Shown piece by piece: positions 15,053 to 21,878 of a stretch of 22,948 nt of DNA. Each line of letters starts with the position of its first letter. The first letter of the stretch is position 1. Under the pieces are notes generated by a model. It saw only the letters and a program-made list of their open reading frames with translations, did not search any database and was not told the origin of the DNA. The translations under genes were made by a program, and so were the position numbers. The stretch comes from an uncultured Oscillospiraceae bacterium (GTDB lineage Bacteria > Bacillota > Clostridia > Oscillospirales > Oscillospiraceae). The stretch covers positions 1-22,948 of the forward strand of contig CAKTLD010000021.1 in assembly GCA_934572445.1 (NCBI GenBank), in the 5' to 3' direction.

Positions 15053-15826
15053 ATGGCAAAAAACAACAAGCGCCCTGAGCGCATGAGTAAAAGCGACCGC
15101 AACGTCAACCGTGCAATGGTCCTGCTGACCGCCGGTATCATTGCCGAATTTTATCTTCTGATGGTGAACAACTACTACGTCAAGGGCGGCGTAGGCATGG
15201 TGCTCGTGATGATGACCGTGCTCAAGGTCATCGGCATCATCGGCTGCGCGCTGTTTGGCGCGGGCCTCGTTTTCTGGGCCATGCGCAGGCAGTGGACGCG
15301 CTTTGCGCGTCTGGGACCGTGGCTGCTGGCCGCCGGCTTCTTCTTTGCCGTGTCGTCCCAGCTGATGCTCAAGATCTACCCGCAGGGGACAAAGCTGCTG
15401 TGCGTACTTGTCCCTGTGGCGATGCTGCTGGGCATCATTTTCCTGCTCTACCCGCGTGAATTTTCCGTGCAGGCGCTGGCGCTGACTGCCGCGCTGATGG
15501 CGCTCTACCTCATCCACCGCGGCAGCGGGACGGAGAGCTGGGGCGGCATCGTGACCGGATGCAGCATTTTCGCGGCCTGCGCCGTGGCTGCGCTCGCGAT
15601 CGCCGTTTTCAAGGCGGGGAAGGACGATGGTAGGCTCAAGCAGCTGGGCGGAGTCCGCATCGTGTCCTCGGGCGCGGATTACCGGCTCATCTATGCGGTG
15701 CTTGCGGTGAGCCTGATCGCCATTCTCGCGGCGCTGTTTGTGGCGGGGATCGCGTACTACGGCCTCTGGGTGCTGGCGATCGGCACCTTCCTTCTCGCGG
15801 TTTACTACACGGTGAAGATGATGTAG
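15053..15826 (+). CDS. Multi-pass membrane protein, unknown function
   Basis: The 257-residue protein has a basic cytoplasmic N-terminus (MAKNNKRPERMSKSDRNVNR) and about seven hydrophobic helices, with a short polar insertion near residues 190-210 (KAGKDDGRLKQLGGVRIVSSGADYR) before the last two. No transporter or enzyme motif was seen and I do not recognise the family. GGAGG nine bases before ATG 15053 sets the start. It is a single-gene unit with its own promoter and a strong terminator. Nothing nearby indicates a partner. Confidence 0.8.
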   Translation: MAKNNKRPERMSKSDRNVNRAMVLLTAGIIAEFYLLMVNNYYVKGGVGMVLVMMTVLKVIGIIGCALFGAGLVFWAMRRQWTRFARLGPWLLAAGFFFAVSSQLMLKIYPQGTKLLCVLVPVAMLLGIIFLLYPREFSVQALALTAALMALYLIHRGSGTESWGGIVTGCSIFAACAVAALAIAVFKAGKDDGRLKQLGGVRIVSSGADYRLIYAVLAVSLIAILAALFVAGIAYYGLWVLAIGTFLLAVYYTVKMM

Positions 15827-15839
15827 AAGAAATCAAAAG

Positions 15840-15870
15840 AAAGGCGGGTCCTGATGGACCCGCCTTTTTT
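15840..15870 (+). terminator. Intrinsic terminator
   Basis: AAAGGCGGGTCC-TGAT-GGACCCGCCTTT followed by more T, 13 bases past the membrane protein stop codon. From 15871 to 16025 there is GC-rich sequence in which nothing was recognised. Confidence 0.9.
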
Positions 15871-16025
15871 GAAGAGCTTTGAAAAAATTGTACTCCATGG
15901 CGGCCGCGGGAACCGGCGAAGCGCCGCCGGCGGCGGATGAAGTGAACCGGCTTCGAGGAAGCGGCACGATTGGCACGTCCGGGAGGGGGCGGGGATCGTA
16001 ATGCCGCGGCGGTGAACTGCGGGGC

Positions 16026-16158
16026 GCGAAGTGCTTTTTCTGACGCGCACACCCCGGGGCGGCTTCTCTTGCCGCTTTGCGGCAATTTTCCTTCTGTCGT
16101 TAGAAAAGACGGATTAGAATTGATTTGCCGCCGTGCGCGGCGCAAGGTCTGCGCCGCT
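16026..16158 (+). repeat. Interspersed intergenic repeat, copy B
   Basis: Second copy of the element at 11402-11531. The outer helix here is CTGACG with CGTTAG, where C-to-T changes G-C into G-U. The inner hairpin is TTGCCGC-TTT-GCGGCAA (a T-G pair in copy A is C-G here). The last hairpin keeps the UGCG loop with CGCCG/CGGCG (16125-16145). Frames through it (71 codons plus, 152 minus) have no ribosome binding site and are not supported. Confidence 0.8.
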
Positions 16159-16183
16159 TTCCCTTTTGGTGTGCTCCCGATAT

Positions 16184-16215
16184 AAAAGGACGAGTTTGTT
16201 CAAACTCGTCCTTTT
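16184..16215 (+). terminator. Terminator-like hairpin after repeat copy B
   Basis: AAAAGGACGAGTTTG-TT-CAAACTCGTCCTTTT, a perfect 15-bp stem with a T-run, flanked by CCCGA (16176-16180) and TCGGG. No gene ends nearby on the plus strand, so it may end an RNA made from the repeat. Confidence 0.65.
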
Positions 16216-16273
16216 TCATGTGTCGGGATTGTCTCGCAGAGTTTTACCCGCAAGGGATATGCGGCATCCGTAT

Positions 16274-16440
16274 AGCAGCAAAGCTGCTAACGGCTGCCCA
16301 TGCGCCCGCAGGCGCGAAATGATTTTGATCGTTTTTTGCCGCGACCGGCGCGTGGCAAAAAACACTTTGCGCGGAGCGCATGTCGAGCCTGCGGCGAGGC
16401 ACGAAGCGGAGTGAGCGCCCCTCTCAAGATAGAGGCTCCG
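16274..16440. repeat. Second hairpin-rich non-coding stretch
   Basis: Stems at 16274-16288 (AGCAGC-AAA-GCTGCT), 16302-16315 (GCGCC-CGCA-GGCGC), 16331-16363 (GTTTTTTGCC with GGCAAAAAAC, 13-base loop) and near 16427-16441 (AGAGGC-TCC-GCCTCT). The last is a weak candidate for ending recR transcripts. No gene was seen between 15871 and 16455. Confidence 0.55.
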
Positions 16441-16455
16441 CCTCTGTTTTGAAGA

Positions 16456-17055
16456 CTATATGTCTCTTCGTCCTTCGAGCGCCCGCATCAGCGTCGCGTC
16501 GTCGGCGAACTCGAGGTGGCCGCCGACAGGGATGCCGTAGGCGAGGCGCGTGACGCGCACGCCGAACGGTCGGAGCAGGCGGGCGAGGTACATCGCCGTC
16601 GCTTCGCCCTCGGTGTCGGGGTTTGTGGCCATGATGACCTCTTCGATGTTCCCCTGCGCCACGCGGTCAACGAGGGATTTGATCTCAAGATCGTCGGGAC
16701 CGACATGGTTCATCGGCGAAATGACACCGTGCAGGACGTGATAGCGGCCATTGTACTCGCGCGCGCGCTCAATGGCGACCACGTCGCGAGGGTCGGCGAC
16801 GACGCAGATGACGTGCTCATCGCGCTTGGGAGACGAGCAGATGGGGCACAGGCCCCCGTCCGTCAGGTTGCGGCAGACGGGGCAGCAGGTCACAGTGCGC
16901 TTGGCCTCGACGATGGCGTCGGCGAAGGTTTTGGCTTCTTCCTCGGGCAGGCTCAGCACAAAAAAGGCGAGGCGCTGTGCGCTCTTGCTGCCGATGCCGG
17001 GCAGGCGCGCGAACTGCTCGACGAGCTTTTCGAGCGCCGCGGGAAAGTATTCCAT
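16456..17055 (-). CDS. recR: Recombination mediator RecR
   Basis: RecR works with RecO and RecF to load RecA on SSB-coated gapped DNA. The 199-residue protein has the N-terminal helix-hairpin-helix (ARLPGIGSKSAQRLAF, 16-31), a four-Cys zinc site (Cys58, Cys61, Cys70, Cys73), a Toprim domain (VICVVADPRDVVAIE, from about 82) and the Walker-like GYGIPVGGHLEF-type end (AYGIPVGGHLEFADD). The length is normal. ATG 17055 follows GAGAGGT, which lies in the last codons of rpe five bases upstream, so translation is probably coupled. The more usual dnaX-ybaB-recR linkage is absent here. Confidence 0.96.
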   Translation of the reverse strand: MEYFPAALEKLVEQFARLPGIGSKSAQRLAFFVLSLPEEEAKTFADAIVEAKRTVTCCPVCRNLTDGGLCPICSSPKRDEHVICVVADPRDVVAIERAREYNGRYHVLHGVISPMNHVGPDDLEIKSLVDRVAQGNIEEVIMATNPDTEGEATAMYLARLLRPFGVRVTRLAYGIPVGGHLEFADDATLMRALEGRRDI

Positions 17056-17060
17056 GGACT

Positions 17061-17708
17061 TTAACCTCTCAGCTCTTTGATCTTGGCGGGGATGTCCGAG
17101 GCCTTGTAGACGGCGGAACCGGCGACGAGCACGTTTGCGCCCGCCTTGATGCAGGTTTTGCACGTCACGGCGTCGACGCCGCCGTCGACCTCGAGCTCGC
17201 AGTCAAGGTTTCTTTCGTCGATATAGCGGCGGATGGCGGCGACCTTGGGCATCATGTCGGCCATGAACTTCTGACCGCCAAAGCCGGGCTCTACGGTCAT
17301 CACGAGCACGATGTCGCACTTGTCAAGAAACGGCAGCACGGCCTCAGCGCGCGTGTTGGGCTTTAAGACGACGCCGGCTTTTTTGCCCCTGGCGTGAATT
17401 TTGTCGAGCGCGAGGTGGATCTTCTCCGGCGTGTCGGCCTCGACATGACAGGTGACAAGGTCGGCGCCCGCGTCGCAGAACTGGTCGACATAGCGCTCGG
17501 GCTGCACGATCATCAGGTGCACGTCGATGGGCAGCGCCGTGCGCTTGCGGATGGACTGGAGCACGGGGATACCGATGCTGATATTGGGGACGAAGCAGCC
17601 GTCCATCACGTCGAAGTGGACGTAGTCGGCGGTGGCAATGGCCTCGACGCCGGCACCGAGCTCGGCAAAGTCGGCGGAGAGGATGGACGGTGCGATCTTG
17701 ACAGACAT
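17061..17708 (-). CDS. rpe: Ribulose-phosphate 3-epimerase
   Basis: Interconverts ribulose 5-phosphate and xylulose 5-phosphate in the pentose phosphate pathway. The 215-residue TIM-barrel protein has the family signatures: APSILSADFAEL (6-17), HFDVMDGCFVPN (31-42, metal ligands His31 and Asp33), DVHLMI, MTVEPGFGGQKF and VDGGV near residue 175, with the phosphate site AGSAVYKA near the end. GGAGGG eight bases before ATG 17708 sets the start. It is the first gene of a two-gene operon with recR, driven by TTGATT-17-TACAAT. Confidence 0.96.
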   Translation of the reverse strand: MSVKIAPSILSADFAELGAGVEAIATADYVHFDVMDGCFVPNISIGIPVLQSIRKRTALPIDVHLMIVQPERYVDQFCDAGADLVTCHVEADTPEKIHLALDKIHARGKKAGVVLKPNTRAEAVLPFLDKCDIVLVMTVEPGFGGQKFMADMMPKVAAIRRYIDERNLDCELEVDGGVDAVTCKTCIKAGANVLVAGSAVYKASDIPAKIKELRG

Positions 17709-17744
17709 GAAAATAGCCCTCCTGCGAAAATGTTCTTAACATTT

Positions 17745-17773
17745 ATTGTAGCAAAGGCCCATGACAAAATCAA
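17745..17773 (-). promoter_or_regulatory. Promoter of rpe-recR
   Basis: TTGATT (17768-17773), 17-base spacer, TACAAT (17745-17750). It lies nine bases from the first inverted repeat of the divergent XRE operon. Confidence 0.75.
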
Positions 17774-17781
17774 TGCAAAAA

Positions 17782-17850
17782 AATGTAAAACACACTTGAC
17801 ATTTGCGCGCGGCGGTGCTATGCTCACGAATGTAAAGCAAGCTTGACTTT
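17782..17850 (+). promoter_or_regulatory. Promoter with two operator-like inverted repeats, XRE-ABC operon
   Basis: TTGACA (17796-17801), 17-base spacer, TATGCT (17819-17824). Two 22-base sites share the form AATGTAAA-N6-TTGAC-T-T: 17782-17803 (AATGTAAA/TTGACATT, a dyad with one mismatch) covers the -35, and 17829-17850 (AATGTAAA/TTGACTTT) lies just after the start point. They are 47 bases apart. Autorepression by the XRE protein encoded next is the simple reading. Confidence 0.65.
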
Positions 17851-17869
17851 CTGGGAACGGAGCAGACTA

Positions 17870-18073
17870 ATGAAAAACCGCATTGAAGAGAGAAGAAAGG
17901 AGCGCGGCATGACGCAGCAGCAGCTGGCAGCGGCGCTCGGCGTCTCACGCCAGACGATCATTTCGCTCGAAAACGGGAAGTACAACCCGTCGATCCTGCT
18001 GGCGCACAGCATCGCGCGGCTTTTTGACGCGCACATCGAGGACATTTTTATTTTTGAGGAGGAAGAGGGATGA
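17870..18073 (+). CDS. XRE family transcriptional regulator (short, YozG-like)
   Basis: The 67-residue protein is a single helix-turn-helix domain: MKNRIEERRKERGMTQQQLA then ALGVSRQTIISLENGKYNPS (recognition helix about 25-33) and a C-terminal helix ending IFEEEEG. Short regulators of this type commonly precede genes for membrane proteins and ABC exporters in Firmicutes and often repress their own operon. ACGGAG seven bases before ATG 17870 sets the start; an upstream TTG at 17843 lies in the second operator-like repeat and is unlikely. The stop overlaps the next start as ATGA. Confidence 0.92.
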   Translation: MKNRIEERRKERGMTQQQLAAALGVSRQTIISLENGKYNPSILLAHSIARLFDAHIEDIFIFEEEEG

Positions 18074-18483
18074 AGCTCAGAGAACAGAAACGGCTCGGCA
18101 TTTTATGGCTCAGCATCGGCGCGGCGCTGTTCGTTGTTGGACTGCTGCTGCGGGAGACGGAGCATGGCGGCTATATCGGCGGCTGCGGCGGCGGTTTGAT
18201 CGCCGTCGGTCTTGTGCGGCTGCTGCGCGTGTACCGCCTGACCCGAGACCCGGAAAAGGCGGCGGACTACGATGCCTCGCTTAAGGATGAACGCACGGCG
18301 TACGTTGCCAACAAGGCGCGCAGCATGACGTTTTTCATCTGCGTCTATGCCCAGCTCGCGGCGGGGGTGCTGGCGATCCTGGTGTTCGACCAGTCGGTCA
18401 TCGGGCAGGTGCTGTGCCTTGTCACCTGCGCGCAGTCGCTTATTTTTACGGCGGTCTACTGGTATTATAATAAAAAGTATTGA
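18070..18483 (+). CDS. Membrane protein of the XRE-ABC operon
   Basis: The 137-residue protein has four hydrophobic helices in two pairs (about 9-26, 33-52, 85-105 and 110-130) separated by a charged loop (RLTRDPEKAADYDASLKDERTAYVANKARS). Similar two-hairpin proteins occur next to short XRE regulators, but their function is unknown to me. It overlaps the regulator gene by four bases and is followed closely by the ABC ATPase, so the four genes are probably translated from one message. It could sense a membrane signal or assist the transporter; both are guesses. Confidence 0.82.
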   Translation: MKLREQKRLGILWLSIGAALFVVGLLLRETEHGGYIGGCGGGLIAVGLVRLLRVYRLTRDPEKAADYDASLKDERTAYVANKARSMTFFICVYAQLAAGVLAILVFDQSVIGQVLCLVTCAQSLIFTAVYWYYNKKY

Positions 18484-18497
18484 GAGAAGGAAGAACC

Positions 18498-19211
18498 ATG
18501 AACGCATTGGAGGTAACAGGACTTTCCAAGTCCTTTGTGGATTTTCAGCTGCAAAACGTCAGCTTCACCGTGCCGATGGGCACGGCGCTGGGGCTGATCG
18601 GCGAGAACGGCGCGGGCAAGTCAACGACGCTGTCACTCATTCTGGGGCTTTTGCAGCGCGACGGCGGTGCGGTGAGCGTCCTCGGCCGCGGCGGCGCGGA
18701 CGAGACGGTCCGGGAGGAGCTGGGCGTGGTGTTCGACGAGTCCTGCTTCCCTGATGGCGTGAACGCGCGGCAGGTGGACAGAATCGGGCGCTGCCTTTAC
18801 AAAAACTGGGACAGCGCAGTATATTTCGACCATCTGCGCCACTATCAGCTGCCGGAAACAAAGCCCTTCAAGGACTATTCGCGCGGCATGAAGATGAAGC
18901 TGGCGCTGGCCGTGGCGCTTTCACACGGGGCGAAGCTCCTGCTGCTCGACGAGGCGACGGGCGGGCTGGACCCACTGGCGCGCGACGAGCTGATCGAGGA
19001 GCTTTCACACTTTATTGCCGACGGGCAGCATGCCATCGTGCTTTCTTCGCACATCGTCAGCGACATTGAAAAGCTGTGCACGCGCGTGGTATTTCTGCAC
19101 AGGGGGCGCGTGGTGCTGGACGAAAACAGGGATGCGCTGCTTGCGGCGCATCCGGGCGAGACGCTCGAGGGGATCATCCTCGACATGACAAGGAGGGAGA
19201 GAAACGCATGA
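18498..19211 (+). CDS. ABC transporter ATP-binding protein
   Basis: The 237-residue nucleotide-binding protein has Walker A GENGAGKST at 35-43, the signature region YSRGMKMKLALA at 127-138 (SRGMK instead of LSGGQ), Walker B LLLLDEATGGLDPL from 147 with catalytic Glu152, and the switch His in SSHIVSD. At the Q-loop position the sequence is GVVFDESCF, as in some exporter subfamilies of this kind. GAAGGAAG precedes ATG 18498. The end overlaps the permease start by four bases (ATGA). It energises the small permease encoded next; the substrate is unknown, with antimicrobial peptides or lipids as usual suggestions for the family. Confidence 0.94.
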   Translation: MNALEVTGLSKSFVDFQLQNVSFTVPMGTALGLIGENGAGKSTTLSLILGLLQRDGGAVSVLGRGGADETVREELGVVFDESCFPDGVNARQVDRIGRCLYKNWDSAVYFDHLRHYQLPETKPFKDYSRGMKMKLALAVALSHGAKLLLLDEATGGLDPLARDELIEELSHFIADGQHAIVLSSHIVSDIEKLCTRVVFLHRGRVVLDENRDALLAAHPGETLEGIILDMTRRERNA

Positions 19212-19699
19212 AGATCAAGGGACTGATGCTCAAGGACGTTTACGAGCTGTGGGCGCAGAGCAGGGTGCTGCTCATCCTGATCGCGGTTTATCTGCTTATC
19301 CCCGCGCTGACGGGCGGCAGCGCGATGCTCGGCAGCGTGGGGCTGCTGCTGTTGGCGATGCTGCCGGCGAGCGCGCTGGGCTATGACGAGCGCTGCAAGT
19401 GGGAACGCTATGCGCGCGCCATGCCGGTGAAAAAGAGCGAGCTGTATCTGAGCAAGCTCCTGCTCGGGGTGATCGCGGTCGTGCTGGGCGCGGCGGTGCA
19501 GGCGTGCGCGGCGCTGCTGGCGGGGCATACGGAGCTGCTGGTACAGCTGCCGGTCACGGTGCTGGCGGCGGTCGTATATCTCGCGGTGTCGCTGCCGCTG
19601 CTGTTTAAGCTGGGGCTGGAGAAGGGACGCATCCTCTTCCTGCTGCTGACGGTGGCGTTTGTGGCGCTGAGCGGCGCGGTGACAGGCATTTTCGCATGA
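19208..19699 (+). CDS. ABC-2 type permease (ABC2_membrane_5-like)
   Basis: The 163-residue protein starts MKIKGLMLKDVYELWAQSRV, a typical opening of the small ABC-2 permease family, and has about five hydrophobic helices. An ALGYDERCKWERYARAMPVKKSELYLSK segment (about 57-84) follows the second; the D-E-x-x-x-W-x-x-Y-x-x-x-P-V pattern is characteristic of the group. It is shorter than most (around 200 residues) and probably acts as a dimer with two ATPase subunits. AAGGAGGG lies upstream within the ATPase gene. It is the last gene of the operon, with a terminator 60 bases on. Confidence 0.88.
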   Translation: MKIKGLMLKDVYELWAQSRVLLILIAVYLLIPALTGGSAMLGSVGLLLLAMLPASALGYDERCKWERYARAMPVKKSELYLSKLLLGVIAVVLGAAVQACAALLAGHTELLVQLPVTVLAAVVYLAVSLPLLFKLGLEKGRILFLLLTVAFVALSGAVTGIFA

Positions 19700-19759
19700 G
19701 CCGTGCGGAATGAGCGGCGGAAGCCGCCCGACGGGAGGCTCGCCGCGGGAGAAAATGGA

Positions 19760-19785
19760 AAAACGGCCGCTGCTGCGGCCGTTTT
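19760..19785. terminator. Bidirectional terminator between ABC operon and XRE gene
   Basis: AAAACGGCCGC-TGCT-GCGGCCGTTTT, a perfect 11-bp stem. It ends the plus-strand ABC operon. The minus-strand XRE stop codon (19784-19786) lies in its outer T-run, so it serves both genes. Confidence 0.85.
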
Positions 19786-20005
19786 ATCGTTTACGAGGGT
19801 AGGGCTTTTCTTCATCGGTCAATTCTACCAGATAGTCAACGCTGGTGCGGTAGAACTGTGCGAGACGGGCCAGCACATCGCTCGGGATTTCACGCTTGCC
19901 GGTCTCGTAGTTGGAATAGCATACCTGCGAGCATTGCAGGAACTCTGCCATCTGCTGCTGGGTCAGGTCGTTGTCCTCCCGCATGTCGCGGATCCGTCGG
20001 TACAT
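19784..20005 (-). CDS. XRE family transcriptional regulator
   Basis: The 73-residue protein has a Cro/CI helix-turn-helix: MYRRIRDMREDNDLTQQQMA, FLQCSQVCYSNYETGKREI and a third part DVLARLAQFYRTSVDYLVEL, the normal layout of a stand-alone XRE domain. GGAG lies ten bases before ATG 20005. It is divergent from a 50-residue protein gene across 118 bases with repeated TATAACGAT-like boxes, which are probable binding sites. Its target beyond this pair is unknown. Confidence 0.92.
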   Translation of the reverse strand: MYRRIRDMREDNDLTQQQMAEFLQCSQVCYSNYETGKREIPSDVLARLAQFYRTSVDYLVELTDEEKPYPRKR

Positions 20006-20036
20006 GTTTGCATCACTCCGTTCAGACGTTGTAAAG

Positions 20037-20100
20037 ATTATATATAAAACGGATTGTTATATTGAAACATATAACGATATATAACGATTCGTTCTATAAT
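20037..20100. promoter_or_regulatory. Divergent promoter region with repeated boxes
   Basis: Two -10 hexamers face outward: TATAAT on the minus strand (20037-20042) for the XRE gene and TATAAT on the plus strand (20095-20100) for the small protein. Clear -35 boxes are missing. Between them TATAACGAT occurs twice in direct orientation ten bases apart (20070-20078 and 20080-20088) and once inverted with one change (ATTGTTATA, 20053-20061). Confidence 0.6.
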
Positions 20101-20123
20101 CCGCACAAAGGGAGGGGATGCTT

Positions 20124-20276
20124 ATGACCGACTATGAAAAGCTGTATCATCTGCTGTTCAACGCCATCACCGATGCGCTGGAGCAGATGCAGAAGCAGAA
20201 CTACGGTGATGCGCGGGATCTGCTGGTCACGGCGCAGCAGCAGACCGAGGAGATCTATATGGAATCCGCCGAGTAG
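20124..20276 (+). CDS. Conserved-looking 50-residue protein, unknown function
   Basis: The frame encodes 50 residues, starting MTDYEKLYHLLFNAITDALE and ending EEIYMESAE. It is strongly amphipathic and probably two helices, with heptad-like Leu, Ile and Met spacing and an acidic tail. GGGAGGGG just upstream gives a good ribosome binding site for ATG 20124; ATG 20118 in the same frame is too close to it. It is divergent from an XRE gene and has its own -10. Small acidic helical proteins of this kind are frequently found beside XRE regulators in Oscillospiraceae, from my recollection. A role as regulator partner or anti-repressor is speculation. Confidence 0.75.
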   Translation: MTDYEKLYHLLFNAITDALEQMQKQNYGDARDLLVTAQQQTEEIYMESAE

Positions 20277-20339
20277 CCTGTGCTGTGACCACGCTGCCGT
20301 GGGGGAGATCCGGCCTGCGTTTCCCGGAAGTACGGCAGA

Positions 20340-20383
20340 AAAAGGAGGAAGCTCTCTTTCGCGAAAGAGAGCTTCCTCCTTTT
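20340..20383. terminator. Bidirectional terminator, perfect 44-base palindrome
   Basis: AAAAGGAGGAAGCTCTCTTT (20340-20359) plus CG, followed directly by the exact reverse complement. It lies after the 50-residue gene and contains the stop codon of the minus-strand gene ending at 20382. Confidence 0.85.
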
Positions 20384-21008
20384 ATTGCTCCGCACGTCGG
20401 GGGAGCGGAAACGGTCCCCGCTCCGCATCCCACGGGAGAACGAGCTGCGCACCGTTCCGGCAGAGGATGCAGAGTCCTTCCTCCGTCAGACCGTAGCTTT
20501 CCGCCCGCAGCACGCGGCGGGAGGGTCCGGCATCGAGCGCAAGCTCCCGCGCGCGGGAGCGGAGACGCCGTGCAACGTTTGTGTGCGGCGGAAACCATTC
20601 GGCGAGCGGTACGGGCAACATCGCGGAGAGGTCCCAGACCTCGGCAAAGCGGCGTACGACGCGAAGGCTGCCGCCGCAGCCCTCGCACAGCTCAAGCGTC
20701 ACGCTCATGTGAGTGTCCGACGGCGCGAGGACGGTTCCGCGCAGTGCGGCGTCCGTCCGCTGCCACGGCGCGCTGCGCGCCATCGCTGCGCGGCACTCTT
20801 CCGCCGCGCGCGGAAAAAGCGTCTGCCCGCAGCGGGCGAGATATGTACGGGCCAGCTGCGCATAATACCGGTCAAAGCGCTTTTCACGGCGCGATATGCC
20901 CGCGAACTGCGGCACCTCGGCGCGCGCCGTCAGCACGGTGATGCCCTCCCATTGCCAGGACTGCTCGCGCGCGAGCACCTCGCCGGACGGGGCGGGTCTT
21001 CGTTCCAT
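20382..21008 (-). CDS. RsiV/DUF3298-like soluble protein, tentative
   Basis: The 208-residue protein has no signal peptide or membrane helix. Its order (ITVLTARAEVPQFAG, then RFDRYYAQLARTYLARCGQTLF, then SVTLELCEGCGGSLRVVRRFAEVWDL and FFPP-like WFPPHTNVARRLRSRARE, ending YGLTEEGLCILCRNGAQLVLPWD) resembles the extracellular RsiV/DUF3298 fold, in which a beta strand, a helix and a beta sheet alternate. That match is from pattern memory and uncertain. If right, the protein lacks the usual anti-sigma helix and membrane anchor. AGGGAGG precedes ATG 21008. It is transcribed alone and is divergent from the methyltransferase. Confidence 0.7.
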   Translation of the reverse strand: MERRPAPSGEVLAREQSWQWEGITVLTARAEVPQFAGISRREKRFDRYYAQLARTYLARCGQTLFPRAAEECRAAMARSAPWQRTDAALRGTVLAPSDTHMSVTLELCEGCGGSLRVVRRFAEVWDLSAMLPVPLAEWFPPHTNVARRLRSRARELALDAGPSRRVLRAESYGLTEEGLCILCRNGAQLVLPWDAERGPFPLPRRAEQ

Positions 21009-21069
21009 TATCCATCCCTCCCTTGCTGGACCAGTGTATGCCCGCGCGGGAGCGGGGGTGAATTGCCCC

Positions 21070-21098
21070 TTTACTATTGCCGGGCGGTCTGCTAAAAT
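21070..21098 (+). promoter_or_regulatory. Promoter of the methyltransferase-hslO genes
   Basis: TTTACT (21070-21075), 17-base spacer, TAAAAT (21093-21098), 26 bases before the GTG start. Confidence 0.65.
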
Positions 21099-21124
21099 AC
21101 TGGGACGGAGGGAGGCGAAGGACC

Positions 21125-21868
21125 GTGGAAAGCTATGAAGCGCTGGCGGCATCCTATGATGAGCTGACCGAGGATGTGGCGTATGAAAAGCGAGCAGACT
21201 TTGTCGAAAAGCTCTTCCTGCGCGCAAAGCGCCCTGTGAAAACGCTGCTGGATCTTGCCTGCGGCACGGGCACGATGACAGAGATCTTCGCCCGCCGCGG
21301 CTACCGCGTCACCGGCGTTGATCTTTCGCCGGAGATGCTTGCGCAGGCGCAGCAAAAGCTCGCCGCACTCGATCCGCCGCCGCTGCTTTTGTGCCAGTCG
21401 ATGCCGCGGCTGCGGCTTTTGGAGCCGGTGGATGCGGCGATCTGCTGCCTTGACAGCATCAACTATCTGACAAAGCCGCGCGACGTGCAGCGCACGTTTG
21501 CGCGCCTGTATGACGCCGTCGCCCCGGGCGGGGCGCTGGTGTTCGACGTGCACGCGGTATCAAAAATGGAAAAGCTCGACGGTGCGGTGCTGCTCGACGA
21601 GCGTGAGGATGTGTTCTGCCTCTGGCGCACGCGCTGCCGTAAAAACGTCAAAATGCTTGACTACGAGGTCGATTTGTTTCGCCTCCGGCCGGACGGCACA
21701 TGGGAGCGCGACTTTGAGGAACACCATCAGCGCGCCTACACGGTGGGCGAACTGACCGCATGGCTCGAGGAAGCCGGCTTCACGGCCGTCCGCACGCACG
21801 GCGAGCTGAAAATGCGCCGCGCAAACGAGCGTGACGGCCGCATTTACTTCAGCTGTATCAGAAAGTGA
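21125..21868 (+). CDS. Class I SAM-dependent methyltransferase
   Basis: The 247-residue protein has the class I methyltransferase fold: motif I LLDLACGTGT at 41-50, the acidic end of beta-2 in VTGVDLSPEML (62-72), and DAAICCLDSINYL and LYDAVAPGGALVFDVHA in the post-I region. The C-terminal half (KNVKMLDYEVDLFRLRPDGTWERDFEEHHQRAYT) resembles small-molecule methyltransferases of the Methyltransf_25 group; the substrate is unknown. The start is GTG at 21125 after GGAGGGAGGCGAAGG; the open frame from 21077 would cover the promoter. It lies ten bases ahead of hslO and is probably cotranscribed. Confidence 0.93.
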   Translation: MESYEALAASYDELTEDVAYEKRADFVEKLFLRAKRPVKTLLDLACGTGTMTEIFARRGYRVTGVDLSPEMLAQAQQKLAALDPPPLLLCQSMPRLRLLEPVDAAICCLDSINYLTKPRDVQRTFARLYDAVAPGGALVFDVHAVSKMEKLDGAVLLDEREDVFCLWRTRCRKNVKMLDYEVDLFRLRPDGTWERDFEEHHQRAYTVGELTAWLEEAGFTAVRTHGELKMRRANERDGRIYFSCIRK

Positions 21869-21878
21869 GGAACTGCTT

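Noticed and set aside
15687..16145. 152-codon minus-strand frame over the terminator and repeat copy B
   Set aside because: It crosses a strong terminator and the end of a plus-strand gene, and its composition is not protein-like.
16427..16458. Terminator of recR
   Set aside because: The AGAGGC/GCCTCT stem has no T-run on the minus strand, so it is only mentioned as a weak candidate.
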